Below, piece by piece: positions 22,767 to 34,694 of a stretch of 64,000 nucleotides of DNA. Position 1 is the first letter of the stretch, and each line of letters begins with the position of its first letter. Both the position numbers and the translations under genes were made by a program. Source of the DNA: Erythroxylum novogranatense (taxonomy: Eukaryota > Streptophyta > Magnoliopsida > Malpighiales > Erythroxylaceae); NCBI GenBank assembly GCA_029891385.1, contig CM057235.1:21383120-21447119 (forward strand), in the 5' to 3' direction. The notes beneath the pieces were generated by a model. It had not been told where the DNA came from, did not search any database, and saw nothing but the letters and a program-made list of their open reading frames with translations.

Positions 22767-23025
22767 TTCTTCTCAGTTTTGTTCATTCTCAGTTTTGTTC
22801 CTTCTCAGTTTTGTTCCTTCTCAGTTTTGTTCCTTTTGAGTTTTGTTTGTTCAGAGTTTTGTTCCTTTTGAGTTTTGCTCCTTCTGAGTTTTGTTCTGTC
22901 TGAGTTTTGTTCTGTCTAAGTTTTATTCCTTCTGAGTTTTGTTCCTTCTAAGTTTTGTTCCTTCTAAGTTTTGTTCCTTCTCAATTTTGTTCCTTCTTAG
23001 TTTTGCTTCTTCTAAGTTACTGTTC
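22767..23025 (+). repeat. 15-bp minisatellite in LTR A2
   Basis: About 17 imperfect copies of a 15-bp unit close to TTCTCAGTTTTGTTC run head to tail. Weaker relatives (TTCTGTGTTTTGC, TTCTTAGTTTTAC) recur at about 23180-23260 and 23410-23450. Copies differ mainly at one or two positions, as expected for slippage growth. Confidence 0.85.
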
Positions 23026-23810
23026 ATCTTATATCTTCTGTTTCATTTTTGACCATTCAAACGATAGAATCTGTCTTCAAGGTCTCATGAAAGTTGTATA
23101 TCTTAAAGTTCTCTTTCAAACCATATAAAGAACAATTTAATCCGATATCTGTAGGGAAAGTTATAGCATTTTTCCCACTCCTTCTGTGTTTTGCTTCTTC
23201 TTAATTTTACTTCTTCGGTGTTTTGCTTCTTCTTAGTTTTACTTCTTCTGTGTTTTCGCCTTCCCCATCATTTGTTTCATTTTCTACCCTCCAAACCATA
23301 GAATCTATCTTCAAAATCTTCATAAAAGTTGTAGATATTGAAGTTCTCTTTCTAACCATATAAATAACATCTTAATCCGATATATGTAGGAAAATTTATA
23401 GCAATTTTTTCACTCCTTTTGTGTTTTGCTTCTTTTGTGTTTTCACCTACTATTTTCTATTCCATTTTTGACCCTTCAAACGATAAACTCTATCTTCAAA
23501 GTCTTCATAAAAGTTGTATATCTTGAAGTTTTCTTTTGAACCGTCAAATAACACCTAAATCAGATATCTTTAGAGAAAGTTATACTAATTGTCCCACGAT
23601 AGGTTCAATTTGATTAAGGATAAAACTAGATTGGATTAGTTTGGCCATAACCTCTTCTCTTGACAGTCAAATAACTTGATTGTTGAACCATTGGACTTGT
23701 AAGACATTGCTCTACCTCTCCACTAAAAATTGTAGCCATCTGAAATGAAGTGAGAGAGATTGAGTGAAAAACGCAGGACTGGTACAGTGTGTGTGTTTTT
23801 AAATACTATG

Positions 23811-24724
23811 TGAAGTGAATCACACGTTAATATATTAAACAATAATATGATCAAGATACACAAGAAGGGGGGGTTGAATTGTGATAAACTTTTTGTTAAT
23901 CCCTTTAGAAATTACTTGTTCTTCAAAAACTTATCGTAAATCAATTCGTAACTAGTTTGAAAAAAAAACTTTGTTAATTTTGAAAACTACGATATAAGTA
24001 ATATGAGAGTAGAAAGAAAAAACACAGCAATTTATCCTGGTTCACCCCAAACCATGGGCTACGTCCAGTCCTCAGATATCCTTCTGAGATTTCACTATTT
24101 CTGAACTGTTTACAAGTATTCTTTCGACTGAGCCTCTCCAGGTCTCTTTACAGCAAATATTCTTTTACTCTTAGCCTCTTCAAGCTATCTGTAACACTTT
24201 CTAATTGAAAGAATAGTAAAGAGCTTGTTACAATAGAAATGCTCTTAACACTGCTCACCAAATATCGTTCACAATTTTCTCTCGATAATCTGAAAATCAA
24301 AGTTGAATATTCAAGGTTTCATGAAGTTGTATCTTCTTCAATCTCTACTCTTATTTATAGTCGGGTTCTTCAACTGTTTCTTGAATATCTCTTCTTGAAT
24401 CTTGAAAAAACGGTTATTCAGTTTGACTCAGAATTAACTCAAACCGATGTTTCTTTCTTCCGTCGATATTTTGTATCGGCCGCTTTTCTCTTGTAAAGTT
24501 TTCGCTACCTTTTCTCTTGTAAAGCTTTCGCTCGCTTTTCTCTTATAAAGCTTTAAATCGCTTTTACCAGAAGCTTTAAATGCGCTTTTAAATGATTCTT
24601 ACTTGACTGATTTTTTCCTTCAATTGTTTTTTACTTCTCATGCGTCCATCTACTTTTCATTTGTATATTTCTCTTTGTTTGTCATCAAAATTATTTAATA
24701 CGTGAAGTCTGGTTTGACTTAACA
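23811..24724 (-). repeat. Copia-1 3' LTR
   Basis: Starts TGAAGTGAATC and ends GACTTAACA on the plus strand; direct copy of 32249-33189. A sense-strand TATA-like TATAAATA lies at 24359-24352. A zone of tandem words around AAGCTTT and CTCTTGTAAAGC (24486-24600) differs in copy number from the other LTR. Confidence 0.93.
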
Positions 24725-24738
24725 TTCTCCCCCTTTTT
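24725..24738 (-). promoter_or_regulatory. Copia-1 polypurine tract
   Basis: On the sense strand AAAAAGGGGGAGAA directly abuts the 3' LTR start TGTTAAGTC. This is the usual primer for plus-strand DNA synthesis. Confidence 0.88.
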
Positions 24739-24914
24739 GATGATAACAAATATTGTGAAATAGAGAAATATGAAAGGTATCAAATATACGTAAGTATGAA
24801 TAAATCAAAATAACTTCGCTTTCAAAATTTCTTCGCTTTTCCTTTCAAATTGATTCTCCTTCTCATTCTTCCTTCTCCCCTATTTGTTATTAATCAAAAA
24901 ATTATTTCCCAAAC

Positions 24915-27050
24915 TATTTCACCAACTTTTCAGCATCTTCTTAATCTTCTTCATATCCTTATCAAGTTTACGAACTTGTTTCTTTAAAGTCAATGATTCA
25001 CCGCGATCGAGGATTCTGTCTCAACAACTTGCATCACAACAACAAAGAATCGTTGTCAGATAAGCTTCCACGTTTGAGACATGTGGTTCAATAATTTGTA
25101 GGAGAGGCGGAGGAACATATACAGCTTGATCAGGAATATCAAGATCATAGGAATCAAGTATACGTTGAAATGTGCTTCCAAGCCAAGGCATAGCTTCTGC
25201 AACTGAGTTGATCTCCCACAGAGGTCGATTTTGCATAATGTTCTGTAAAATACTATAAGAACATTTTAAGTTGCCAATCAGAAGAGAACGATACTGACCC
25301 TTTCTGATAGTGCCTCCCTGTGGATCATCTATTGTAGCCTTAGTTTGGCTTGTTCCTGGATCTTGATAAATGCAGATAGAACTTCCACTTCTTTTCTCTT
25401 CACATGCTTCATCAATCAATTGCACTGCTTCTGCAATCTGATCAGAAGTCATGTCATCCAAAACTGGTTTTGGTTGAACTTTCAGCTTCAGTTTCTCTTC
25501 ACACTTGCGTTCAACAAAATTTGGTGGTTGTAAATCAGGTACCACCTTGATTACTGTATTGTCCAGTATTGGATAAAAAGTAAGACGCTCTCCAAATGAC
25601 TCTGGTGGATATGGTTCTCTTCCAACTCTCTTCAGTTGATCATAGAAATTTTGTAACCCCTATCCAACAGATGTAGAATGCTATTATCAAATTCAACTGA
25701 TTTGAAGAAGGCTTTCACAAATCTCTTTGTTTTGTCTCGGATGATGACAGATTTGGTCTTCTTCTCCTCTATGACAACCAATCTATGTTCCCAACTTTCT
25801 CTTTGAAAAGTTAAATATTTGGATGGAACATTAGTCATCACACTCAAGACTTTTTGAGTAACCTTAGCAATTTGCTTGTGAATAAGTGAAGACTGAAAAG
25901 TAGTAGAAACTACTTCTTTAAAAATTGGATTATCAAGGACATTGTGAGTATCCTTAAGATTACCAGTAATAGCTTCCATATTTACTTCAGCAATATCAAC
26001 CGTATCAACAACAGACTTTTCTGTAGTATCAACAATGATCTTTCTTGCCTTTACCTTCTTAGACTTTGTTTCATTGTTAGACTTCCTTCTTTATCGCACT
26101 CATTTTCTTTCCCTTGGTGACTTTTTAGGTTGCGTTTTTTCTTTTCAGTTCTTTTTCCTTTTCCTCCACTTCCTTGAGATCGAGTTTCAATCTTTTCAAG
26201 GATTGATGTCAACGACTTTGTAGCTTTTGATCTTTGCGATTCGTAATGCTTTGATTGACTTGATTCTCTAGATTGACCGGCTTCTTTCATTGTACGCTTT
26301 TCACTCTGGGTGACCTTCTTGCTTGCTTTGGATTGTCACTTTCGAGTGGTTCCCCTTTACGCTTCAAGTCACCGATTCAAAAATTGAACACTTCGACTTT
26401 GATTCACGAGAATGTGATCTTGTTTCCTTCATAGAAGACTTCAAGATACGCCCCCTCAATTGTTGCTTTCCTTGGCGATTCTGCTCCTTTTACGTCTGAA
26501 AATCTCGCACCCATTTTAGCAATAGATGTTGAATCTATATAGCTTTTAATGATATCTTCCGTCTAATTCCCCGATCCAACTGATGCCGATTCTCTCAACA
26601 CTCTTGTCAACAACATCCCATAAGGACAAGTGTTTGTATCCTTTATTGATTTTACCATGTACTGATAAATCAAATACGATAAATCTATTGGGTGATGATT
26701 CAGAAGATGAAGAATACATTGTTCATCTAGGGTAGTGACCTGATGTCGTGAACCTATTCTCGGTAAAACACAGTCACATAGAACCGCGAACAATACCCTT
26801 GCCTTTGGTACCAGCCAAGAGGCTCTCCTTGCAGTTGGGTTATTTTGTCCATAAAGTTGACGACTAACTTCATCTTCGTTCATTTTAAGCTTAGTCATCC
26901 ATTTCTCCATATTAGTGAGTTGAACTCCATCCATCGGACATTCAAGGACTTTCTCCAAGAACTCCTTCACATTATAACAGAGTGTGTGTCTACATACGAC
27001 ACGATTGTATCGTCTCATCGACTTAGTATTCTTCCGAACTCATAAACTTC
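24915..27050 (-). pseudogene. Copia-1 extra ORF after pol, env-like with coiled coil
   Basis: Between the end of RNase H and the PPT lies a third coding region on the minus strand. Its longest blocks are 26563-27018 (about 150 residues, with ARRASWLVPKARVLFAVLCD and LDEQCILHLLNHHPIDLSYL), a very basic Ser/Lys-rich stretch (26051-26290), 25632-25979, and 25021-25545, followed in frame-shifted form by a Lys-rich heptad-like end (KKQVRKLDKDMKKIKKML, about 24920-24990). Sireviruses carry an env-like or accessory ORF here. The N-terminal block also resembles the plant transposon-protein family seen in other retroelements. No clear transmembrane segment is visible. Stops and frame changes are present. 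Function unknown. Confidence 0.65.
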
Positions 27051-27427
27051 TTGGAGATAGACTTCATCTCGCATTTGAAAGAAGTTTCTCCAACTTCGCC
27101 GCTATTATCTCCTATTTATATCCATCTCGTTCTTTTCTTAGTTCTTGAAGTTTACCAATCTTCCCACCCGATCTCGATCAACTCATAAAATGAGCTTGAC
27201 ATTCATCTTGCTTATTCGATTGAGTAGGAACTTGCTTGAAGAAATTTCAGAGAGATTTAAGAGAACTAGCAATTTCTGAATTCGGTAAAAATCCCAAAAG
27301 TCGGTTTTAGGGAATTTATAGCGAATTCTAGAACTATTGTACTTCTCGATGATCGTGACAGTTTTTCCTCTAAAACTTTTTCGTGAAAGAAGTTTTATAT
27401 CTGAAACCGCCTAACGCCGTTAACTCC

Positions 27428-27545
27428 ACCGTTGCTCCATCGCCTTGTCTTTATAAAAACCAAATGAATGGTCCGTTAGCTCCTCCGTCCGTCTGCATCT
27501 TGTCTTTATGAAAACCGGATGAATGGTCCGTAACCATCACCATAT
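27428..27545. repeat. Two-copy tandem repeat between pol and the extra ORF
   Basis: Two copies of about 60 bp sharing CTTGTCTTTAT, AAAACC and GAATGGTCCGT stand head to tail just beyond the RNase H end. It is non-coding spacer in the decayed element. Confidence 0.6.
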
Positions 27546-27559
27546 TGAGGTTGCGTCGA

Positions 27560-30500
27560 TTTCTTTAAGCGATCTTCACTTAGTGGTTTTGTGAAGATAT
27601 CCGCCAATGATATTTCGTTTCTGAATTGTAGATCGACGACTTTCTTTTGAACGTAATCTCTCAAGAAATGATGTCGACTTCATGTGCTTTACCTTTGAAT
27701 GTTGAATTGGATTCTTTGACAAGTCGACGCCACTGGTGTTGTCGCAGATATTGGAATCTCTTCCTCTTGTATTGAGTAGTCCTCTAATTGATACTTGATC
27801 CACAATATTTGTGAACAACAACTTATGCGAACATATATTCAGCTTTGGCAGTTGATAATGCAATCGAGCTTTGTCTCTTGCTTGACCATGACACCAGGTT
27901 TGGTCCAAGAAAGTGACAGCCACCACTCGTGCTCTTCCTTTCGATCCTATCACCGGCATAGTCCGCATCGCAATATCCATTCAACCTGAAATTTTTACCT
28001 TTCTCATACATTAAGAAAAGATCAGTAATACCTGCGAGATATCTCAAAATTCGTTTTACAGCAATATAATGAGATTCTCTAGGATCGGTCTGAAACCTTG
28101 CACACAAACATACACTGAATAGAATGTTAGGTCTACTTGCTGTAAGATAAAGCAAAGAACCAATCATCCCTCTAAATAGGGTTTGATCCACCTTCTTACC
28201 ACTTTCGTCTTTTGACAACAAGTTTGAAGGATGCATCGGGGTAGACATATATTTAACATTTGCATATATCAAACTTAGACAACAATTCTTTAAGATATTT
28301 TGTTGATGGATAAAATCTTATCCTCGCTTTGCTTTACTTGCAATCCAAGAAAGAATTTTAACTCACCCATCATGCTCATCTCAAATTCATTTTCATCGAT
28401 TTTCAAAACTCATGATAACCTTCTTGAAGTTGCACCAAAATAATATCATCAACATAAATTTGCACAATAATGAAATCATTACTCAAGTTCTTCCTAAAAG
28501 AGTTTTGTCTACTTTACCTCTAGTAAATCCATTTTCTATAAGAAATGAACTCGACGATCATACCATGCTCTAGGGCCTGTTTCAATCCATATAAGGCTTT
28601 ATGAAGTCTCAGAGACATGATCTGGATACTTTATGTCCTCAAATCCGGAGGTTGCTTAACATAGACTTCTTCATCTATAAAACCATTCGAAATGCACTTT
28701 TACATCCATCTGAAAAAGCTTTATGTCATGGCAAACCGCATATGCAAACAAAGATCCTTATTGCTTCAAGTCTTGCTCTTCGAGCATATGTCTCATTGTA
28801 GTCTATTCCTTCTTGCTGATTATAGCCTTGTGCTACTAATCTTGCCTTATTGACTTACTTTTCCTGATTCGTCTAGTTTATTCTTGAATACCCATCTAGT
28901 ACCAATAATGGATTTCTTTTCAGGTTTAGGAACTAAGGACTAGACTTTATTTCTACAGAATTGATTCAACTCCTCTTGCATAGCTAGTATCCATGCTTCA
29001 TCTTTTAGAGCTTCATCAATCTTCTTAGGTTCTACTTCAGATATAAATGCCACGTTGGCTTCTCTTCTGAACTTGGACCTTGTTCGAACACCTTCTGAGG
29101 TTTCTCCAATAATTGACTCTTTAGGATGAGAACTTTTGTATCTCCAATCTTTCTTTAACTCCAAATTCTTCGAAATGTCTTTCTTTTCGTCATATAGTGT
29201 TTCTGATGAAGATACTTCTTTGTACTCAAAGGCAAAAGTAATAAACATCATTATCGATTCCTCTTCCTTATTGGGTTGAGAGCTATCATCGAACTTGACA
29301 TGAATAGTTTCTTCAATGCCTTTGAGGTGAGGTGTAGACTCTAAATGCCTTTGAGGTGAGAGAATAACCTAGAAATATTCCCGAAAGTGTCTTTGCATCA
29401 AACTTGTCCGAACTTCCTTTGTGTTCGAATAGTGCACTTTGCAACCGAAAGGATGGAAATAAGAAATGTTTGGTTTCCTTCCATTCCACAACTCATAGGA
29501 GTTTTCTTGATATTGGTCGCAGCAACACTCTATTCGAATATAGCATCTTTGTATTGATAGCTTCGCCAGAAATATTTAGGAAGATTCATCTCGCAAGATT
29601 GTTCTTGCCATCTCTTGAATCGTCCTATTCTTCCTTTCAACAACTCCATTCTCGTGCGAGTCCTTGGGGCAAGGTAGAAGTTATGGAAAATTTCATTTTC
29701 TTCGCAGAATACTCTAAATTTCTCATTCTCTAATTCTCCACCATGATCACTCCTTATACTGGCTATAGACACTCCTTTTTCATTCTGTAACCTCATGGAA
29801 AGGTTTCTAAAGCACTTGAAAGACTCATCTTTATGTGCCAGAAAAAGTATCCAACAAAACCTTGTAAAATCATCAACAATGACAAGTCCATACTTCTTTC
29901 CACCAAGACTTATTGTCCTTGTTGGACTAAATAAATCCATATGTAACAACTCTAGTGGTCTAGATGAAGTTACGAAATGTTTTGAAGAGAAAGAGGTTTT
30001 AACTTGTTTCCCTTTCTGACAACTTTCACAAAAGAAATCTTTGTCAAAACAAATTTGTGGCAAACCTTTTACCAAATCATGTTTCAAAAGTTTTGAAATA
30101 TGTTTAAAACTGACATGACCTAGTTTTTTTATGCCAGATCAGTCTTTCTTCTTCAGTAGATAAAAAACATGAAATATTTTGAGACTGAAAATCGTCTAAA
30201 TCAATTTTGTAAAGATTGTTTCGTCTTTCGGCCGAAAAGAAGATAGAACCATCTTTGTTTCGACTTCACAAAATTTTGGTTGAATGTAACTTCAAAACCG
30301 TAATCGATAATTGACTAATACTTATCAAGTTATGCTTTAGACCATCAACTAGCGATGCGTTGTTAATGCATGCATAGAATTCTTACCAATCTTACCAATC
30401 CCGATTATCTTGCCACCTTGTTGTCTCCAAAAGTTACCGAACCTCCTTTCTTGATCAAGATCTAGGAACATAGACTTTTTCCGTCATTACGTGACGCGAG

Positions 30501-30600
30501 CATCCACCGTCCAAATACCAATGGTGCTTCTTGCTGCTCTTCCAAAGAAGGATTTCAGGAGATATTATCTTGTTTTTAGGTACCCATTCTCTTGGGTCCT
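27560..30600 (-). pseudogene. Copia-1 pol: protease, integrase, RT, RNase H, broken
   Basis: Protease remnant near 30480-30560 reads WYLDGGCSRHVMTEK; the family has DSG, so the site is DGG. The GAG pre-integrase region and integrase follow (29530-30087: CESCQKGKQVKTSF, HMDLFSP with the first Asp, IRSDHGGE with the second Asp; the Glu region is scrambled as RTRMELLKGRIGR). RT is at about 28280-29251 with FIIVQIYVDDI (YVDD box) near 28425-28465. RNase H is at 27560-28272: SLLYLTASRPNILFSVCL, YCDADYAGDRIERKSTSG and ALSTAKAEYM, then DNTSGVDLSKNPIQHSK. Many frame shifts separate the parts. Confidence 0.88.
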
Positions 30601-30899
30601 TTAGGGTTAGTATGGTGTAATGAATGATAATAAGAAGTAGAATGAAAACGTTGATGACCTTTTGAAAACCCGATTGATATCTTTTCTTATCTTTTGAACA
30701 ATTGATTTCACGTAATCTTTGGGACTTATTTTAGTAAACCCTAATCCAGTTTATCACTTTCGGATGTCGTATTTTCCTAGCATTTCATTCATCTTTTTGT
30801 ACTATCTCAGAATTTAGCTAGATCAATCGAGAGATTATTGATTCTCGCTTTCAACTGCTTAATCTCTTCTGGATCTATCTATAACTTTGTTGTTATTCA

Positions 30900-32191
30900 G
30901 CCTCAACTTGCTTTCTCGCACTTATATTCTCACTCTATCTCATGAGTATGTTTGAGGTTTTCTACATATTTCTTCTTCAACAGCTTGTACTATTTCAGAA
31001 TAGCATGAGAATCCTCTAACAATTCTGAGTATGCATCTTGTATATTATTATAGCTAGAAGTTACCTCTTCATCACTTTCTTCTTCAGCTACCAGACATAT
31101 GTTAGCATGTTTTGACGCTTCTGAGCTTGTATCTAATTCTGATGAATCCAGATCCTCCCACGTTGCCATCATGCTTTTCTTGTTATCCCTACTCTTTTTG
31201 GGTTGTCTTTTCAACATTGGACACTCGGACTTGTAATATCTCAGCTTATTGCATTCATAACATGTAATAGATGCTTTCTCGACTTTTCCATCGTCTTAGC
31301 CGCTGTTCCTTCTGAATGTTGAATTTCCTTTGGACTTTTTTTTCCACATTCTTTTTATCTTTCTTGAAATGAAAGATAGCTCATCGTCTTCATCACTTGA
31401 TTCATATTCTGACTTGCTGGAATCATCATCCTTTGATTCTTCAATCTTTAATGCCTTTGATGTATTCCTCTTTGTCTTTTTCTTTTGGATTTTGTGATTC
31501 TTTTAACCTACTTTAAGCGCTATGGACTTCTCTTTCTTGGGCTTATCTTCTGCATCAAGCTCTACTTCGTGTATCTTCAATGATTCAAGCAATTCATCAA
31601 GCTTTAGTACGCTTAAGTCTTTGGCTTCTTATGCAAGCTTACTTTGGGTCTCCATCTTTTGGCGAGACTCCTCAAAATCTTTCGAACATGGTCTTGATCG
31701 TTATACGCTCTTCCAAGAGCTTTTAGCTCATTAACAATTGTTTGAAATCTTCCAAACATTTGATCAATGGTCTCTTCTTCTTTCATTTTGAACAACTAGT
31801 ACTGATGCACCAGAATGCTTATCTTGGACTTCTTGACTTGATTTGTTCCTTCATGTGCAATTGAAAATGTATCCCACATTTCTTTGGCAGTGTCGCATCC
31901 ATGAACTTTGTCATACTCGCTTCTGCTCAATGCACAACTCAAGAAAAATTTCGCCTTGGAGTTTAGTTGAAATCTTGCTTTACGCCACCGTCCATTTTCT
32001 CGTGGAATTGGATTTTTATCATCATCTTCAGGTGTGTATGGTCCGTTCTCGATGATGTCCCAAAGGTCAATGTGAGTAGATTCGATAAACAATCTCATCC
32101 GGTCCTTCCAATAGTGGTAGTCTTCACCATTGAATGCTGGAGGTCTAGTGACTGAAGCTCCTTCGGCAATATACATGTGTGATTCCACCAT
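30900..32191 (-). pseudogene. Copia-1 gag with decayed zinc knuckle
   Basis: The start at 32191 gives MVESHMYIAEGASVTRPP, followed by FNGEDYHYWKDRMRLFIEST, the classic DUF4219/UBN2-type entry of copia Gag, and a helical capsid-like region to 31796. It continues in another frame at 31613-31795 (EEETIDQMFGRFQTIVNELK). The knuckle near 31235-31275 reads CYECNKLRYYKSECP, with the GH of the usual motif replaced by RY, so the zinc-binding His is missing. An acidic region (30990-31217) follows. Stops interrupt the frame. Confidence 0.85.
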
Positions 32192-32228
32192 TTTCTTTAA
32201 TTAACACTTTATTAAAGTGATTCTTGAA

Positions 32229-32246
32229 CACCAGGCTCTGATACCA
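32229..32246 (-). promoter_or_regulatory. Copia-1 primer binding site (initiator tRNA-Met)
   Basis: On the sense strand TGGTATCAGAGCCTGGTG begins two bases inside the 5' LTR end. The first 12 bases are complementary to the 3' end of plant initiator tRNA-Met. Confidence 0.9.
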
Positions 32247-32248
32247 AT

Positions 32249-33189
32249 TGAAGTGAATCACACGTTAATATATTGAACAATAATATGATCAAGATACACA
32301 AGAAGGGGGGGTTGAATTGTGATAAACTTTTCGTTAATCCCTTTAGAAATTACTTGTTCTTCAAAAACTTATCGTAAATCAATTCGTAACTAGTTTGAAA
32401 AAAAAACTTTGTTAATTTTGAAAACTACGATATAAGTAATATGAGAGTAGAAAGAAAAAACACATCAATTTATCCTGGTTCACCCCAAACTGTGGGCTAC
32501 GTCTAGTCCTCAGATATCCTTCTGAGATTTCACTATTTCTGAACTGTTTACAAGTATTCTTTCGACTGAGCCTCTCCAGGTCTCTTTACAGCAAGTATTC
32601 TTTTACTCTTAGCCTCTTCAAGCTATCTCGTAACACTTTCTAATTGAAAGAATAGTAAAGAGCTTGTTACAATAGAAATGCTCTTAACATCGCTCACTCG
32701 AAATATCATTCACAATTTTTCTCTCGATAATCTGAAAATCAAAGTTGAATATTCAAGGTTTCATGAAGTTGTATCTTCTTCAATCTCGACTCTTATTTAT
32801 AGTCGGGTTCTTCAACTGCTTCTTGAATATCTTCTTGAATCTTGAAAAAACGGTTATTCAGTTTGACTCAGAATTAACTCAAACCGATGTTTCTTTCTTC
32901 CGTCGATATTTTGTATCATTTGCTTTTCTCTTGTAAAGCTTTAAATGCCTTTTTCTCTTGTAAAGCTTTCGCTTTTCTCTTGTAAAGCTTTAAATACCTT
33001 TTCTCTTGTAAAGCTTTCGCGCTTTTAAACATAAGCTTTAAATGCGCTTTAAGCTTGCTTGATTCTTACTTGATTGATTTTCTCCTTCACTATTTTTACT
33101 TCTCATGCGTCCATCTACTTTTCATTTGTATATTTCTCTTTGTTTGTCATCAAAATTATTTAATACGTGAAGTCTGGTTTGACTTAACA
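32249..33189 (-). repeat. Copia-1 5' LTR
   Basis: Direct copy of 23811-24724, 941 bp. TATA-like TATAAATA on the sense strand at 32801-32794. The tandem zone at 32918-33065 is longer than in the other LTR, with repeated CTCTTGTAAAGCTTT words. Confidence 0.93.
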
Positions 33190-33636
33190 CTATGAACTGG
33201 TGTTATTTCACTGAACATACTTCAGTATTTTGATGATTTTTGGATCGATAAAGCTCCAAATGAGATGATTTCTGATTTGTGGTGAACTAGAGACATGGAG
33301 ATACAAATGGTATGAAGAAATTAAAATCTAATTCTACCTCTATGATGTTTAAATTTTGGATAAAAGTTGTGTTTAGTATACTGATTTGGACAAAAGCAGT
33401 CCAAAAATGTTTGAAGTATATCTTTCGAATCAATGAACCGAGTTGAATGATTTTGATGTCATTAGAAACTTAAGACAATGGGGGACATCTTCTGGAAGAA
33501 AGTGTTATATTATAATGTTCAAAGGTACTGTTGGCAAGACACTTAAATATAAAAGACATAAGGCATAATTGGAAGGGCAAATGGGACAATTCTCAATCAT
33601 TAAGGGCATAATTGGAAGAAGAAGTGTTGTCTTGCT

Positions 33637-33862
33637 TATAAATAAAGAAGAAAAACGTGAATGGAAGGATAAGAAGAAGAAAACTACGAAAAAGAGAGAG
33701 AAAGAGAAAGAGAGTTTGGTGGTTTAAGAGAAAAGAAGAGAGTGGATTAGGGTTTAATTCTTCTTAGTCTTCAAGAAAGGTTTTAAAGTTGTCCAAGAAG
33801 AAAAAAAGGAAGAGGAAGAAAGGAGCTTCCATTTGAGCTAAAGATCTTTTCATTTGGTAAAG
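33637..33862 (+). promoter_or_regulatory. TATA-like box and leader start of LTR A2
   Basis: TATAAATAAAG at 33637 is followed by a GA-rich leader-like stretch and a weaker donor-like TTTG/GTAAAG at 33857. In LTR-B the same order (TATAAATAG, GA-rich stretch, AAG/GTAAGA) occurs at 50478-50725. Predicted promoter; no transcript evidence. Confidence 0.45.
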
Positions 33863-34361
33863 AACCAAGATAAGATCATTTTGAATCTTTTGGATTTTTG
33901 GAAGGATTCTAGTTCATGGAGTTTAGAAAATGCTTGGGTTTAAGTATTCTAGAATCAATTTTAGTGATTTTACATTATGGGATTTCCAATTTGGATTCCT
34001 ATTGGATAAGAATGTGGATATTTTGAGATCATAGAAGGTTAGAAAAGAGATGACGAGAAATTAAGTTATGATGTAAAGTAACTAAGTGTTCTTAAGGTGT
34101 AAGCTTATGAATAAGCTAGACACATGTAAAGGGTAAAGATTGAAAGGAGAATTTAGAAAGATCATGTGCAAATGAAGTGTAAATCTAAGTTCAATTAGAC
34201 ACTTATGAATTATGAAATGGGAATGAGCATAACATGTGTTCTAGAACATATACCTGGGATTGTCATTAAGCATGCACTGTACATATCCCATATAATTAAT
34301 TGGGCATGAATGAGTTTTGTAACAGGTGTGAATTGTGTATTACATAAATTGTATTGTGCAG

Positions 34362-34422
34362 GTCTAGTGTCTGCACTAAGGAGTTCCTAGAATTGAAAGC
34401 AAATGCTAATCTGGAGCATACA
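34362..34422 (+). other. Exon-like block in LTR A2 (61 nt)
   Basis: An acceptor-like ATTGTATTGTGCAG ends at 34361 and a donor-like GTGAGTCAACCTAGACG starts at 34423. The AACCTAGACG after the donor is shared with the gypsy LTR at 55886-59249. Copia-2 has landed 272 bp downstream, inside what would be the second intron. Confidence 0.45.
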
Positions 34423-34694
34423 GTGAGTCAACCTAGACGATTTTCTAGGATTGATTTACTTTAAATTTATTTGATTCGTTTAGCTTCCAATTATGAATTG
34501 TTTATGATTTGATTTGAATTTTGAAATTAAAGTCCGAGGAGTTTGTTAGATGGATATATACATTGGAAGTGCTTTGAATTGATGTGAAATCCTGTATAAT
34601 ATAAGTTTTCTCAACGAAAGTTGAATGCCAGGCTTAGGTCCGATGATAATGAGTTTATGATCAAATATTGCATGTGATTATCTGATATGGCATA

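Larger units (their letters stand above)
23811..33189 (-). mobile_element. Copia-1: complete Sirevirus-like Ty1/copia element
   Basis: Two direct LTRs (23811-24724 and 32249-33189) bound a 7.5-kb interior; the target duplication CTATG is exact on both sides (23806-23810 and 33190-33194). On the minus strand the order is 5' LTR, PBS, gag, protease, integrase, RT, RNase H, an extra env-like reading region, PPT, 3' LTR. The integrase-before-RT order is diagnostic of Ty1/copia, and the extra ORF with a coiled-coil end is typical of the Sirevirus lineage. LTRs are alike at first sight, differing most in a CTTTAAATGC-type tandem zone, so insertion is fairly recent, yet all coding parts are broken. 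Confidence 0.93.
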
